A stretch of 64,000 nucleotides of DNA from Roseivirga sp. (GTDB lineage Bacteria > Bacteroidota > Bacteroidia > Cytophagales > Cyclobacteriaceae), in the NCBI GenBank assembly GCA_018402485.1, contig JAGYIY010000002.1:62001-126000 (forward strand). Reading direction: 5' to 3'. Under the pieces are notes generated by a model. It had not been told where the DNA came from, searched no databases, and saw only the letters and a list, made by a program, of their open reading frames with translations. The stretch's first letter is position 1. Every line of letters starts with the position of its first letter. A program made the translations under genes and the position numbers. Below are positions 18,986-28,825 of this stretch, in pieces.

Positions 18986-19375
18986 GTTAGAAGCAAATGT
19001 ACTTTACAAATTGCGAGGCAATTTTCATTATCCCCTTCAACAATAATCAGAGGGGAATGGGTGAGCAGGCAGCAAATGAGGGTAACTAACATTAGGGTAA
19101 ATGTTGCGACTTAGACAACCTAAAAAGAAATTTTTTATGTGATATGAGCAAAACGCTTAAAAAAGAAGCTAAGACTCAAGGGAATCCTAAGACCAAACCA
19201 TAATCTTAGGATAAGCGAGGTACTTTTAAATAGCCAAAGACGAGACTTTAGGAAAGTAAGAAGGAGAATGCAGTTGATTGAGGGTTATTCGTAACTCATA
19301 AAACAAACATATCTTGCAAGTAGGCGTTATTGTTATTCAACATTTGCTTAAATTGAAACAATCAACATTATTCCC

Positions 19376-19786
19376 ATGCCTATCTCTAAACTTTTATTGG
19401 GTTATTTGCTCACCACCATTGTTTTTTTTGCAATTGATATGCTTTGGCTCGGCCTTATTGCTAAAGGGCTGTATAATAAACTCTTAGGAGGTCTTTTGGC
19501 AGACCAAGTGAACTGGACAGCTGCCATCATTTTTTATTTACTTTTTATCATAGGTATTTTCATTTTTGCCATTATGCCAGCTGTAAGTAAAGAATCTTTT
19601 AGTCATGCATTACTTTACGGTGCGTTGTTTGGTTTCTTTACATATGCTACTTATGACATGACCAATTTGGCGACTTTAAAAGGGTGGCCCGTACAGGTTG
19701 TTATCATAGATGTCATCTGGGGAGCTGTTTTGACTGCTTCTGTTAGCATATCGGGTTATAGCATCATGAGATGGCTTCAGGCTTAG
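19376..19786 (+). CDS. DUF2177 family membrane protein
   Basis: ATG start; FFAIDMLWLGLIAKGLYNKLLG, FFTYATYDMTNLATLKGWP. Confidence 0.85.
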   Translation: MPISKLLLGYLLTTIVFFAIDMLWLGLIAKGLYNKLLGGLLADQVNWTAAIIFYLLFIIGIFIFAIMPAVSKESFSHALLYGALFGFFTYATYDMTNLATLKGWPVQVVIIDVIWGAVLTASVSISGYSIMRWLQA

Positions 19787-20559
19787 TTTCCGTTTATATC
19801 ACACTATTAGGCGCTGGCACAGTCTATGCGCTCTTTTGGTTTATCATTTCTTTACTACTTAAAAGAAATGATGTAGCCGATGTGGCTTGGGGGATGGGCT
19901 ATGTTTTTATTTGTTTTTATTTGTTGCATACACAGGCCACACATGCTATTGCCATTGTGGTTTATGCTTTGGTGATAGTATGGGGAATTCGATTAAGCAT
20001 TCATATCGGACTTCGTAATAGAACAAAAAAGGAGGATTTTCGATATCGTAAATGGCGTAAAGACTGGGGAAAATCCTTCTATTGGCGCTCATTTTTACAA
20101 GTATATTTTCTTCAAGTTCTCTTATTGATCGGAATCAGTACGCCTATCATCGTAGTAGCAACTCAAATTGAAGGTAAATTCAGCATATGGACTGGTTTGG
20201 GAACCTTACTTTGGGGCTTAGGTTTTTATTGGCAATCTCTTGCTGATTATCAACTCCTACGATTCAAACAAGTTGAAATGAATTCAGGGCGTATTATTCA
20301 AAGTGGTTTGTGGCGCTATAGTAGACATCCCAATTATTTTGGAGAAATATGCATGTGGTGGGGCATCGGTCTGATCGTACTACCGGTCCATTTCGGATGG
20401 ACAGGGCTTTTGGGTCCCATACTAATTACTTTCCTTTTGCTTAGGGTTTCGGGAGTTCCTATGTTAGAGGCTAAGTACAAAACAGACCCCAATTTTCAGG
20501 AGTATGCACAGAAAACACCCACTGTTTTCCCCATGTTTAAGCACCTATTAAAAAAATAA
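19771..20559 (+). CDS. DUF1295 (steroid 5-alpha-reductase-like) membrane protein
   Basis: LWRYSRHPNYFGEICMWWGIGLI; overlaps the upstream gene by 16 nt. Confidence 0.9.
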   Translation: MASGLVSVYITLLGAGTVYALFWFIISLLLKRNDVADVAWGMGYVFICFYLLHTQATHAIAIVVYALVIVWGIRLSIHIGLRNRTKKEDFRYRKWRKDWGKSFYWRSFLQVYFLQVLLLIGISTPIIVVATQIEGKFSIWTGLGTLLWGLGFYWQSLADYQLLRFKQVEMNSGRIIQSGLWRYSRHPNYFGEICMWWGIGLIVLPVHFGWTGLLGPILITFLLLRVSGVPMLEAKYKTDPNFQEYAQKTPTVFPMFKHLLKK

Positions 20560-20588
20560 AGCCGATCTTTCATGGTCGGCTTTATTTA
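20553..20588. terminator. bidirectional terminator
   Basis: AAATAAAGCCGATC-TTTCAT-GGTCGGCTTTATTT between convergent genes. Confidence 0.8.
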
Positions 20589-20602
20589 AACACCATTTGC
20601 TT

Positions 20603-20998
20603 TTACTCCGCTGAATTGTTTTCGCCCTCGGTAGATTCAGTAGCTTCTTCTTCAGCCATTTCGGCTGTAATGTGCAAGATGTATTTTTTATTGAGTTCAA
20701 ATTTGAAACTTGCCTTCTCCATCAATTCCCAAGCAGTAGTGGAACTATTAAGCAATGACAAAAGCGCCTGAGCCACTAGGGAAGTTTTTGTAATGTTGAC
20801 TGCCCTTCCTTTAAATACCTCTAATTTAAAAGGATAGCTTGTTGTCTTTTTAGGGTTTAAATCATCAAACTCATGAAAAGCAAACTGGTATTCCTGTGGC
20901 TTGCCTTCCATTGCCTCTATCATCAATTTCAATAAGGCAGGACGGTATTTTTTCCAAAGAGGAAAAAAGGCATTTGTGTCAGTAGCTTCGTTTCGCAT
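20603..20998 (-). CDS. hypothetical protein, acidic C-term
   Basis: Complete ORF with adjacent terminator; no recognised motif. Confidence 0.6.
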   Translation of the reverse strand: MRNEATDTNAFFPLWKKYRPALLKLMIEAMEGKPQEYQFAFHEFDDLNPKKTTSYPFKLEVFKGRAVNITKTSLVAQALLSLLNSSTTAWELMEKASFKFELNKKYILHITAEMAEEEATESTEGENNSAE

Positions 20999-21388
20999 AA
21001 TATTTTTAAAAATTATTAGTCGACTTTATGTTGAAAGTCAGGTTTACAATAAATCTCAAACTGTTGTGAACAATGAATTAAAAACGATTATGATGAATTG
21101 TCAAATCAATCATACTTAGAAAGCAAAAACGTAGATTGTTTGTTGTTGACATGGTCTTTGCAATTGCTTGGTTATTTCATTGAGCATGCAAGATAATAAG
21201 AACCTTTGGAAAATGACGGATAATCTCTATTTAAACGGTCGAACCCTATCGGTTTTGTGCTGTTTTGACTAATAAGCCACTACTGATGTGTTCGGAATTG
21301 TTCCCTATTATTTATCAACAGCCCACTTGCACCCTAGCAATTCTTATTTATTTTTGACTTGTTCATCCATTTAAAACATTCTCTTTAC

Positions 21389-23701
21389 ATGAGCCCAACT
21401 CACAAGCCAAACTATTTCGTTGATAAAGGTATTCTTAAAGTACCATTCAATCCGGTTGATGACGTGTTCAATAGTGGAAATATGACACTCTGCGGTAACG
21501 GTTATCTCGGATATCGAGGCACACATCCTGATTGGAGGAAGGAGCAATACATGGCTTGCACTGTCACCAATACTTTTGACAATGCAGATGGTAAATGGAA
21601 GGAGTTGTGTACTGTTCCTAATGCACTATATGCTAAGTTTCAAATAGAAGATGAAGTGCTAAGTGCTTTTTCAAATAAGTGTAATTTCTATGACCATTTC
21701 CTTGACAGCAACTATGGCATTACCTCAGGAAAAGGCCATTGGCTGAGTGATAAACATGGTGATGTTCAAATGAATTGGCAAAGATTTGCATCTTATAAAG
21801 ACCTTCATTTGGTCGTTCAACACCTTAAAATTACTTCTGAAAGGGGAGGACTTCTGCAACTCACAACGGGTATTGATACAGAGGTATGGAGTTTAAATGG
21901 AAATCATTTTAATACTGCGTCGGTTGGTAGAAGTCGAGATTATTTCCAATGCAATATTAGAACTACCGAAAAAAGTATGCCCATCTATGTGATGCAGGGA
22001 GCTTCGGGTTTAGTAACGAATGGCAAAGATGTAGCGAATGAGGGAGGTATTTTTTCTGAGCACGAGATACACTTGAAACCAGGTCAACCCTTGTGCTTTA
22101 CCCTTTACATGACCGTTTATTCACAAAATGATACAGCAGAACCGGAAGAGGCATCTAAGAAAAGTCTTTTGACAGCCATGAATAAAGGATTTGATCAGCT
22201 TTTGGCCGAACATAGGGAGGAGTGGGATCAAAAGTGGTCAGCGGCTGAGATTGGAATAGGAGGTGATGATTTGGCGAATAATCTTTTAAGATATAACATG
22301 TATCACAACTTTATCGCTACTCCCGCACATACCGATACTCAGCCCATTGGAGCCAGAGGACTTTCTTGCCAAGCTTATCAGGGGGCTGCTTTCTGGGATC
22401 AGGAAATCTACAATCTACCCATGTTTTTATATACCCAACCGCATGTAGCAAAAAACTTATTGACCTATCGGCACAAAGTCATCAATGGTGCCAAAGCGAA
22501 GGCCAAAGCATTGGGGTATAAGGGCGCTTATTACCCATGGATCAGCGGAGATACAGGAGAGGAACTTTGCCCTGACCATTTCTTCATCGATGTCATTTCA
22601 AAAAGACGCATTCGTAACCATTTTAATGATTGGCAAATCCATATCAGTCCAGATATTAGTTATACTGTAATGCGTTATTACCAAGTTACGGGAGACTTCG
22701 ATTTTTTGGTAGAGCGGGGTGCGGAAATATTGCTTGAAGTAGCTCACTTCCTCCATTCTCGTGTACATTATAATGTTTACAAAGACAGGTATGAGATCCT
22801 CAGGGTCTTGGGGCCTGATGAATACCACGAAAATGCAGATAATAACACTTTTACCAACGTACAGGCAAAATATGCTTTAGAAAAAGCATTAGAGGTAACG
22901 AATATGTTGAAAGAAAAACAGAAAGGTGCTTTAAAAGCACTCTTGAAAAAAACTGAAGTCACAGAAGATATGCTTGGGCAATGGCATACCATTGCGCATA
23001 AAATGTACATACCCCAGCCAGACCCTAAGACCCATTTAATCCCTCAATTTGATGGTTATTTTGAATTGGAGGACATTCGTCCGATGCAATTGGCAGAAAG
23101 GTTATTAGATGAAAGCGAATACTGGGGGTGGCCCAATGGTATTGCGTTCGAAACACAAGTCATCAAACAGGCAGATATAGTACAACTTTTTGTTTTGCAC
23201 GAATATGACAAGGAAGTCATGAAGGCTAATTATAACTACTATGAACAACGAACACATCATCGATCCTCTTTGAGCCCTGGGGTGCATGCCATCATTGCAG
23301 CTCAAATAGGAAACCTAGATCAAGCTTATCGTTACTTTTTGAAATCATCTTTGGTGGATATCGCCAACTCTCATCCGCCCTCTAGTGGTGGTACATTTAT
23401 AGGTGGTGTGCATACCGCGGCCTGTGGAATAGCATGGCAAATTATTGTTTTAGGGTTTGCAGGTTTCAAGCAAAAAGGTAAATTATTACAATTTCAACCT
23501 TCACTGCCCGGCCATTGGACACATGTTCATTTCCGATTGATGATCCATGGAAAAAGCTTAATGGTGTTTGCCGATAGTCAAAGTTTAACCATCGAGAGTA
23601 TGGAAGAAGATGCTGATTTTAAAATCGTGTGTTTCGATACTGAAAAAAAGCTAAAAGGGAAGGGTAAGCTGGTTATCAATAGAAGCAGCCTATCAAAATA
23701 G
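21389..23701 (+). CDS. glycoside hydrolase family 65 (disaccharide phosphorylase-like)
   Basis: GNGYLGYRG, AFWDQEIYNLPMFLYTQP, GPDEYHENADNNTFTN, THHRSSLSPGVHA; ATG at 21389 preferred over 21359. Confidence 0.92.
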   Translation: MSPTHKPNYFVDKGILKVPFNPVDDVFNSGNMTLCGNGYLGYRGTHPDWRKEQYMACTVTNTFDNADGKWKELCTVPNALYAKFQIEDEVLSAFSNKCNFYDHFLDSNYGITSGKGHWLSDKHGDVQMNWQRFASYKDLHLVVQHLKITSERGGLLQLTTGIDTEVWSLNGNHFNTASVGRSRDYFQCNIRTTEKSMPIYVMQGASGLVTNGKDVANEGGIFSEHEIHLKPGQPLCFTLYMTVYSQNDTAEPEEASKKSLLTAMNKGFDQLLAEHREEWDQKWSAAEIGIGGDDLANNLLRYNMYHNFIATPAHTDTQPIGARGLSCQAYQGAAFWDQEIYNLPMFLYTQPHVAKNLLTYRHKVINGAKAKAKALGYKGAYYPWISGDTGEELCPDHFFIDVISKRRIRNHFNDWQIHISPDISYTVMRYYQVTGDFDFLVERGAEILLEVAHFLHSRVHYNVYKDRYEILRVLGPDEYHENADNNTFTNVQAKYALEKALEVTNMLKEKQKGALKALLKKTEVTEDMLGQWHTIAHKMYIPQPDPKTHLIPQFDGYFELEDIRPMQLAERLLDESEYWGWPNGIAFETQVIKQADIVQLFVLHEYDKEVMKANYNYYEQRTHHRSSLSPGVHAIIAAQIGNLDQAYRYFLKSSLVDIANSHPPSSGGTFIGGVHTAACGIAWQIIVLGFAGFKQKGKLLQFQPSLPGHWTHVHFRLMIHGKSLMVFADSQSLTIESMEEDADFKIVCFDTEKKLKGKGKLVINRSSLSK

Positions 23702-23869
23702 ACTTTAAAGATATGGGATGTCAAGTAGTTATTATCCTAAAACCATGATAATATTTTAAAATTTGAGACGAATCATTTTTTAATTTAATAGCACTTTATC
23801 CTCATAATTTATTTTATTTAAATTAATATTTATTAACTTGTCTGTGTTGTTCATTTTAACAAAAGAGCC

Positions 23870-24541
23870 ATGGAAATCAGACAATTCAGACGCCAGTACG
23901 ATTTGGAGTTAATCCCTGCATCGCATCATGGCATTATATTAGGTTCATTAGTTTGGGATCCAATCATTGGTAAACCTAAATTCAACCATCCTGGCATGTC
24001 TAATCATATCTACAATGCGTTTCGCACGGCAAACCTTATTAACAATGAAGAGTTGGTTTCATTCCTTGAATCTTCTAAAAACATTCCTCTAGGACCTGCT
24101 CAATTCAGTTCAATTGTAAGCGAAGTTGAAATTGATATTGACTTTGCCGGATCTCTTGATTATCATCAAATTAATGCCCTGGAAGCCTCTATGGGTTTGG
24201 AGAAAATAAAAAAGTTCAGTTTCGCTGATCTTCAAGCTCGTATTATGACCAATCTGGAACGCGTGCGTATTTTCGATTTGCTAGATACGCTTAAAAAAGA
24301 CCAATGGGAAGAATATGATGGTAAAATCCGAAGGCTGTTTATGATTACCGAACTCTATTATGGTAACATCAAAATGATAATTGATAGTAGTCTAAAAACA
24401 ACATTTGAGGCCCAGTCAGCCATGAAGACAATAGACGCAGAAAATCAAGTTAGTTTAGGAAATCGACTGGAGTACACTTTTGCTCATAATGAAGTTCCTT
24501 TTGCCATGCGCCTAGAACGGGTCAAAAGATTTATTGCATAG
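23870..24541 (+). CDS. hypothetical cytoplasmic protein, 223 aa
   Basis: Complete ATG-initiated ORF; no signal peptide or recognised domain. Confidence 0.65.
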   Translation: MEIRQFRRQYDLELIPASHHGIILGSLVWDPIIGKPKFNHPGMSNHIYNAFRTANLINNEELVSFLESSKNIPLGPAQFSSIVSEVEIDIDFAGSLDYHQINALEASMGLEKIKKFSFADLQARIMTNLERVRIFDLLDTLKKDQWEEYDGKIRRLFMITELYYGNIKMIIDSSLKTTFEAQSAMKTIDAENQVSLGNRLEYTFAHNEVPFAMRLERVKRFIA

Positions 24542-24663
24542 TTGTGTAGGTATCTCTTATGGTAACGCTCATATACTTCCATTTTTTATGTAGATAAAAA
24601 AAATTTAGTAATCTCTGCAACTTACTTGCATAAGTAATTCGTTTCCATTTTATTTACTATTAT

Positions 24664-24678
24664 TAATTAGTCTAAATA
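24664..24678 (+). promoter_or_regulatory. TAATYAGTCTAAATA motif, copy 1 (upstream of LuxR-type regulator)
   Basis: TAATTAGTCTAAATA immediately before ATG 24680. Confidence 0.65.
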
Positions 24679-24679
24679 A

Positions 24680-25285
24680 ATGAAAGGATTCATCTGCGAT
24701 GCTCAGTACCTTACTCAAACCGGCTTAAAAAGCCTTTTCAGTCATTATACTGGCTTTTCGGATCTAAAACTACTTAACCATCCTGATTTAATCTTAGAGC
24801 ATACAATCATTAATGACCGCATCATGCTTATCTTTGATTATGCAACGTGTGTAGAATTTAGCTGCAGTGAGCTCAAAAAATTAAAACAGTACAGAAACCA
24901 ATTATGTGCTTTAGCCATCTCTGATGACACTCAGCCCAATTCCATTATAGATTGGGTGAACCATGGTGTAGATGGTTTTTTGCATAAAAGAGCCGACAAA
25001 AAAGAACTATTTAACGCAATAGACATACTCTCGTTTGGCGGCAAATATTACACTCCAATGGTCCAAGAAGTGCTCAACTACCGTGAGCAATACGTGCAAA
25101 AGCTTACTGAAAGAGAAATACAAATCTTAGATCTTATCAAGATAGGTAAAGGATCCAAGGCCATTGCTGATGAACTTCACTTAAGTGTACATACCATTCA
25201 CTCGCACCGAAAAAATTTAATCCGTAAACTCCAATTAAATTCGTATTCAGAACTGATTGTTTACGCCGTAAAAAGAATCAGTTGA
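24680..25285 (+). CDS. NarL/LuxR-family response regulator-like transcription factor with atypical receiver
   Basis: C-term LTEREIQILDLIKIGKGSKAIADELHLSVHTIHSHRKNLIRKL HTH; receiver-like N-term. Confidence 0.9.
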   Translation: MKGFICDAQYLTQTGLKSLFSHYTGFSDLKLLNHPDLILEHTIINDRIMLIFDYATCVEFSCSELKKLKQYRNQLCALAISDDTQPNSIIDWVNHGVDGFLHKRADKKELFNAIDILSFGGKYYTPMVQEVLNYREQYVQKLTEREIQILDLIKIGKGSKAIADELHLSVHTIHSHRKNLIRKLQLNSYSELIVYAVKRIS

Positions 25286-25399
25286 TCATGTCTTGTTAGC
25301 TTTAAACAAAATGATGTTTAAAGTGTGAGCAAACCGTGGCCTTTCGAAAAACCATAATCTATAAGACCACAGTTTTTCTTAAGGCTTAATGGTTTTACT

Positions 25400-26038
25400 T
25401 TAAAAGTTTATACTTCCATTGGGCTGAACCATGAATTTAAATGTATAATACCTTGCTGCTGAACGGCTACTTTGATCTATAAATGCTTGCGATGAGGGAT
25501 CTGGATTTCCTTCATAGTAGCTAAGTATTTCAACTTTCGCATAATTACCATCTCCAGTGGTTAGCATAAGAACACGTCCTGGTATTGGCAATATGGCATT
25601 AATAGGAACACTTCCACCGGTATAATTATACCAGCCGTTTCCGCTTCCCGTTGGGATTGCAAATCCATTCTGACCATCAACAGAATAACCATCTGCAGGT
25701 GCAGACGCTAAATTGTCAAAGATTCCTTCTACCAATTGGGCTGAACCTAATCCCGGACCTGATGTACCTCCGTTAATAAGGATGGTTGTTCCTGAAAAGG
25801 CTAAATCCCATTGAACAGAATTAGAGTCAGATTTTGTTAAAACCGTACCCGATTCCAAGTCATAAAAGGTGAAACTGGGTGGAGCTCCACGCTCTGCGTT
25901 AGGATCTGCCGGAATATCATTAGCTATCTGCACTTCTAAAGGTACTTCAGGACTCTGATCTGCTTCATTTTCACAAGACATCACGACTAAACAAGATATC
26001 CCTACGATGCTTAAAAATTGTTTTTTGAAATTTATCAT
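25400..26038 (-). CDS. HmuY family heme-binding lipoprotein
   Basis: Lipobox VVMSC; FTFYDLESG...SDSNSVQWDLAFSGTTILINGGTSGPG; adjacent to TonB-dependent receptor. Confidence 0.88.
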   Translation of the reverse strand: MINFKKQFLSIVGISCLVVMSCENEADQSPEVPLEVQIANDIPADPNAERGAPPSFTFYDLESGTVLTKSDSNSVQWDLAFSGTTILINGGTSGPGLGSAQLVEGIFDNLASAPADGYSVDGQNGFAIPTGSGNGWYNYTGGSVPINAILPIPGRVLMLTTGDGNYAKVEILSYYEGNPDPSSQAFIDQSSRSAARYYTFKFMVQPNGSINF

Positions 26039-26063
26039 GTGTTTATATTTAATTGTTGATTGA

Positions 26064-28361
26064 TTAATTTAATTGCCAATTCAATCCAATAAACCAGATT
26101 CTTCCGGCAAGACTTGGATCGAATGGATGCGTTATTCCAGTAAGGTTATTCACACCACCTTCCATCCTAAATTGACCATATAGTTGTTTATTTAGCGCTA
26201 TGTTGATGAGAGAATACCCATCTGCAAATTCACTTGATGCGTCAATCAGGCCATTACCATTATTATCACCCGTACCCCATCTTCCGCGATAAATCCACCG
26301 AAGAGCCACATCGAAATCATACATCATATTTTTATAGAAGACCTTGAAGTTACCGCTATGCTTACTCCGATTAGGTAAACCTCCATAATCCGTTAGCCTC
26401 ACTAGCTCTGTTTGATTCGTGGTGGTGTTACGTCTAAAAACTTGTTCATTCTTTATCGCTTCAACATCTTCTAGATTTCGGCTATCTAAGTATTGGTATC
26501 CACCCGATATCTCCCAAGAGGCAGAGTGCCTGTAAGAACTATTGAATTCGATGCCTTGTGTTACCACCTCATCAAAGTTGAAGTAGCTGAATACATTCTG
26601 ATTATTTGTTTTTATTGCGATAGGGGCTGTATCAATCATATTATTTATTTCATTCCGAAAAAGATTAATTGAGCTCATAAATCTGTCATTGAAACTGGTT
26701 TCAAGCGATAGGTTGAAAGCAATAGAATGCTCAGCTTGAATCTGTTCCATGGTACTCGGTGCAATCAAAATAGCACTAATTCGTCCTTCATTTTGTAGTT
26801 GCTCAATTCGCTCTCGGATGAGATTAGACCCAATCACTGTATAGCCAATGACCGGGTTTGTAAAGTTTAAGAGTAATTGTCTGAAATCGGGTGCCTTATA
26901 TCCTCCACCAAATGAGGCCTTTGCTTTGAGCCACTTATTAGCAGAGTAAGCCAAAGCAATTTTTGGGCTAAACCTTGAAGCATAAGCACTGTGCGTATCA
27001 AATCTGCCTCCCAATATAATATTGAAGCGCTCATCTGGAGACCATTGGTGTTGGGCAAATCCATAGTTAGCGTGAAAAATATTTAACCCATCGAACCTTG
27101 TTGCCTCTACTTTTTCATAAGTTCTTCCTAATCCCAATGTTAGAATATGTTGATCACTTATATACCAGTCGTGCTGAAGTTCTGATCTATTAAAGAGCTG
27201 ATTAAAAAAGTCAGCATCATGTAAACTACCATCATTCTGCCGGTTTAATACCATTTCGGTTTTATATTGCGTAGTGTAGCTTCTTATATTTAAGCGATGT
27301 CGATCGTTAAAAAGTATTTCTGCATTGGGCATAATACTCCAATCCTCTCTCTTGCCCTTTTCGGAAATATTAAAAGATTCAGCATTTTGATTGATTTCAA
27401 ATTGGTTCTCTTGCTGCTCTGTGTAGAATCGAGAATTCAGACTTACTTTAATGGCATCGGTAATGTCCCATGAAAACTTGGGATTGATCGTGTAGGCCTC
27501 AAAAGGTGGTACGGTTTGTGAAATGGTAGATTCATTCAAATCATATCCTTTTGAACTCAATCGATTCAGAAATAAATGGGTGCTGAATTTCTCCGTTTTG
27601 AACCCTGTATTAATTCCGACATCAGAAGTACCAAAAGACCTGACCCTTGATCGCACGCCCAAGTGAAATCCTTCATCGGATTCCTTTGTTATGATATTAA
27701 TGACCCCAGCTAGGGCCTCACTTCCATACAAAGAAGATGAAGGGCCTCTAATAATTTCAATTTGTTTGATGTTGTCAACAGATAGCCTTTCTAAATCTAA
27801 CGTGCCTGCGGTTCTTCCAATAATTGGTTCACCATCAAGCAAGATTAAGATAAACTCTGAAGGTAATCCCTGCATCATTAAACCAGTTCCATGATCTGAC
27901 GTCATTTGCAAACCCGTTTGTTCCTGTAGAACTTCGTTAAGCCTTAGAGCGCCCATCCGCTGAATTTGCTCATCGTTAATTACGGTGACGGGAACTGGAA
28001 CATCATCTAATTTTCTATTGGTTCGTGTTGCTGTTACAACCACATCTTCGAGCTGTTGAGCTGTTTGCTGTAATACGATCAATAGTGGGGCTTTAGTAGG
28101 GATATTGATGGTTTTGGTTTCTATTTGATAGCCGATAAGACTAAATTTAATTTGATGAACCCCTTGCTTTAAAGTCAATGAGAAATTTCCATTGGTATTG
28201 CTGCTGGTACCCATGGAATCAACCATCACATTCACATAGTGAAGAGGCTCACCATTAGAATCAACCACTCGGCCCTCTAAAGTATGCCAGTCTTGAGCCC
28301 ACAGCATAAGAGGCAATTGAAAAATCAAAATGAAACCGACTCTATACATATCCGTCATCAT
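26064..28361 (-). CDS. TonB-dependent receptor (HmuR-like) with N-terminal carboxypeptidase-like regulatory domain
   Basis: LEGRVVDSNGEPLHYVNVMV; plug IEIIRGPSSSLYGSEALAGVINIIT; beta-barrel C-term. Confidence 0.95.
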   Translation of the reverse strand: MMTDMYRVGFILIFQLPLMLWAQDWHTLEGRVVDSNGEPLHYVNVMVDSMGTSSNTNGNFSLTLKQGVHQIKFSLIGYQIETKTINIPTKAPLLIVLQQTAQQLEDVVVTATRTNRKLDDVPVPVTVINDEQIQRMGALRLNEVLQEQTGLQMTSDHGTGLMMQGLPSEFILILLDGEPIIGRTAGTLDLERLSVDNIKQIEIIRGPSSSLYGSEALAGVINIITKESDEGFHLGVRSRVRSFGTSDVGINTGFKTEKFSTHLFLNRLSSKGYDLNESTISQTVPPFEAYTINPKFSWDITDAIKVSLNSRFYTEQQENQFEINQNAESFNISEKGKREDWSIMPNAEILFNDRHRLNIRSYTTQYKTEMVLNRQNDGSLHDADFFNQLFNRSELQHDWYISDQHILTLGLGRTYEKVEATRFDGLNIFHANYGFAQHQWSPDERFNIILGGRFDTHSAYASRFSPKIALAYSANKWLKAKASFGGGYKAPDFRQLLLNFTNPVIGYTVIGSNLIRERIEQLQNEGRISAILIAPSTMEQIQAEHSIAFNLSLETSFNDRFMSSINLFRNEINNMIDTAPIAIKTNNQNVFSYFNFDEVVTQGIEFNSSYRHSASWEISGGYQYLDSRNLEDVEAIKNEQVFRRNTTTNQTELVRLTDYGGLPNRSKHSGNFKVFYKNMMYDFDVALRWIYRGRWGTGDNNGNGLIDASSEFADGYSLINIALNKQLYGQFRMEGGVNNLTGITHPFDPSLAGRIWFIGLNWQLN

Positions 28362-28534
28362 TGAATGTTATACAGAGCAAAGTCGCCAGTGCACTGTTTT
28401 TTTTTATTGAATTGGGTTAAAATCGAGAACTCGTAGGATGGGTAGAGTAGAAGCTTATACATGGGAAGATTAGAAGAATGAGCCTTCCTAGCGTACCTAT
28501 ACATCCTACTACAATTCTCTCTGTACATTATATT

Positions 28535-28549
28535 TATTTAGACTGATTA
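28535..28549 (-). promoter_or_regulatory. TAATYAGTCTAAATA motif, copy 2 (reverse strand, upstream of receptor/HmuY operon)
   Basis: TATTTAGACTGATTA on + strand = TAATCAGTCTAAATA on - strand. Confidence 0.65.
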
Positions 28550-28825
28550 TAAACAGTGCAAAAGTATATAGCGGATGTACTGATGTCAATACCTAGAAGT
28601 AGTTAATTATACTCACTACTCATAGTAGTTTTCTTTAAAGCTAAGTTCAGAAACAGTAAATGTATTTAATCTCATCATTGGCCTTTAAATGTGCTTAGGT
28701 TTCAATCTTTCTATGTTTTTATAGCTAAGTTCTTGCTAGGACAGTTCTGCAAGATTCTGTCGTCACTTACATTATTTTAATCAGTGGTTTGTTTTTGTTT
28801 TTCTTCTTCATTTCTTTGCTATCTG

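Noticed and set aside
23702-25285. Defence island around the 223-aa orphan protein
   Set aside because: Neighbours are metabolic (GH65) and heme-uptake genes; no nuclease, helicase, TIR or transposon markers.
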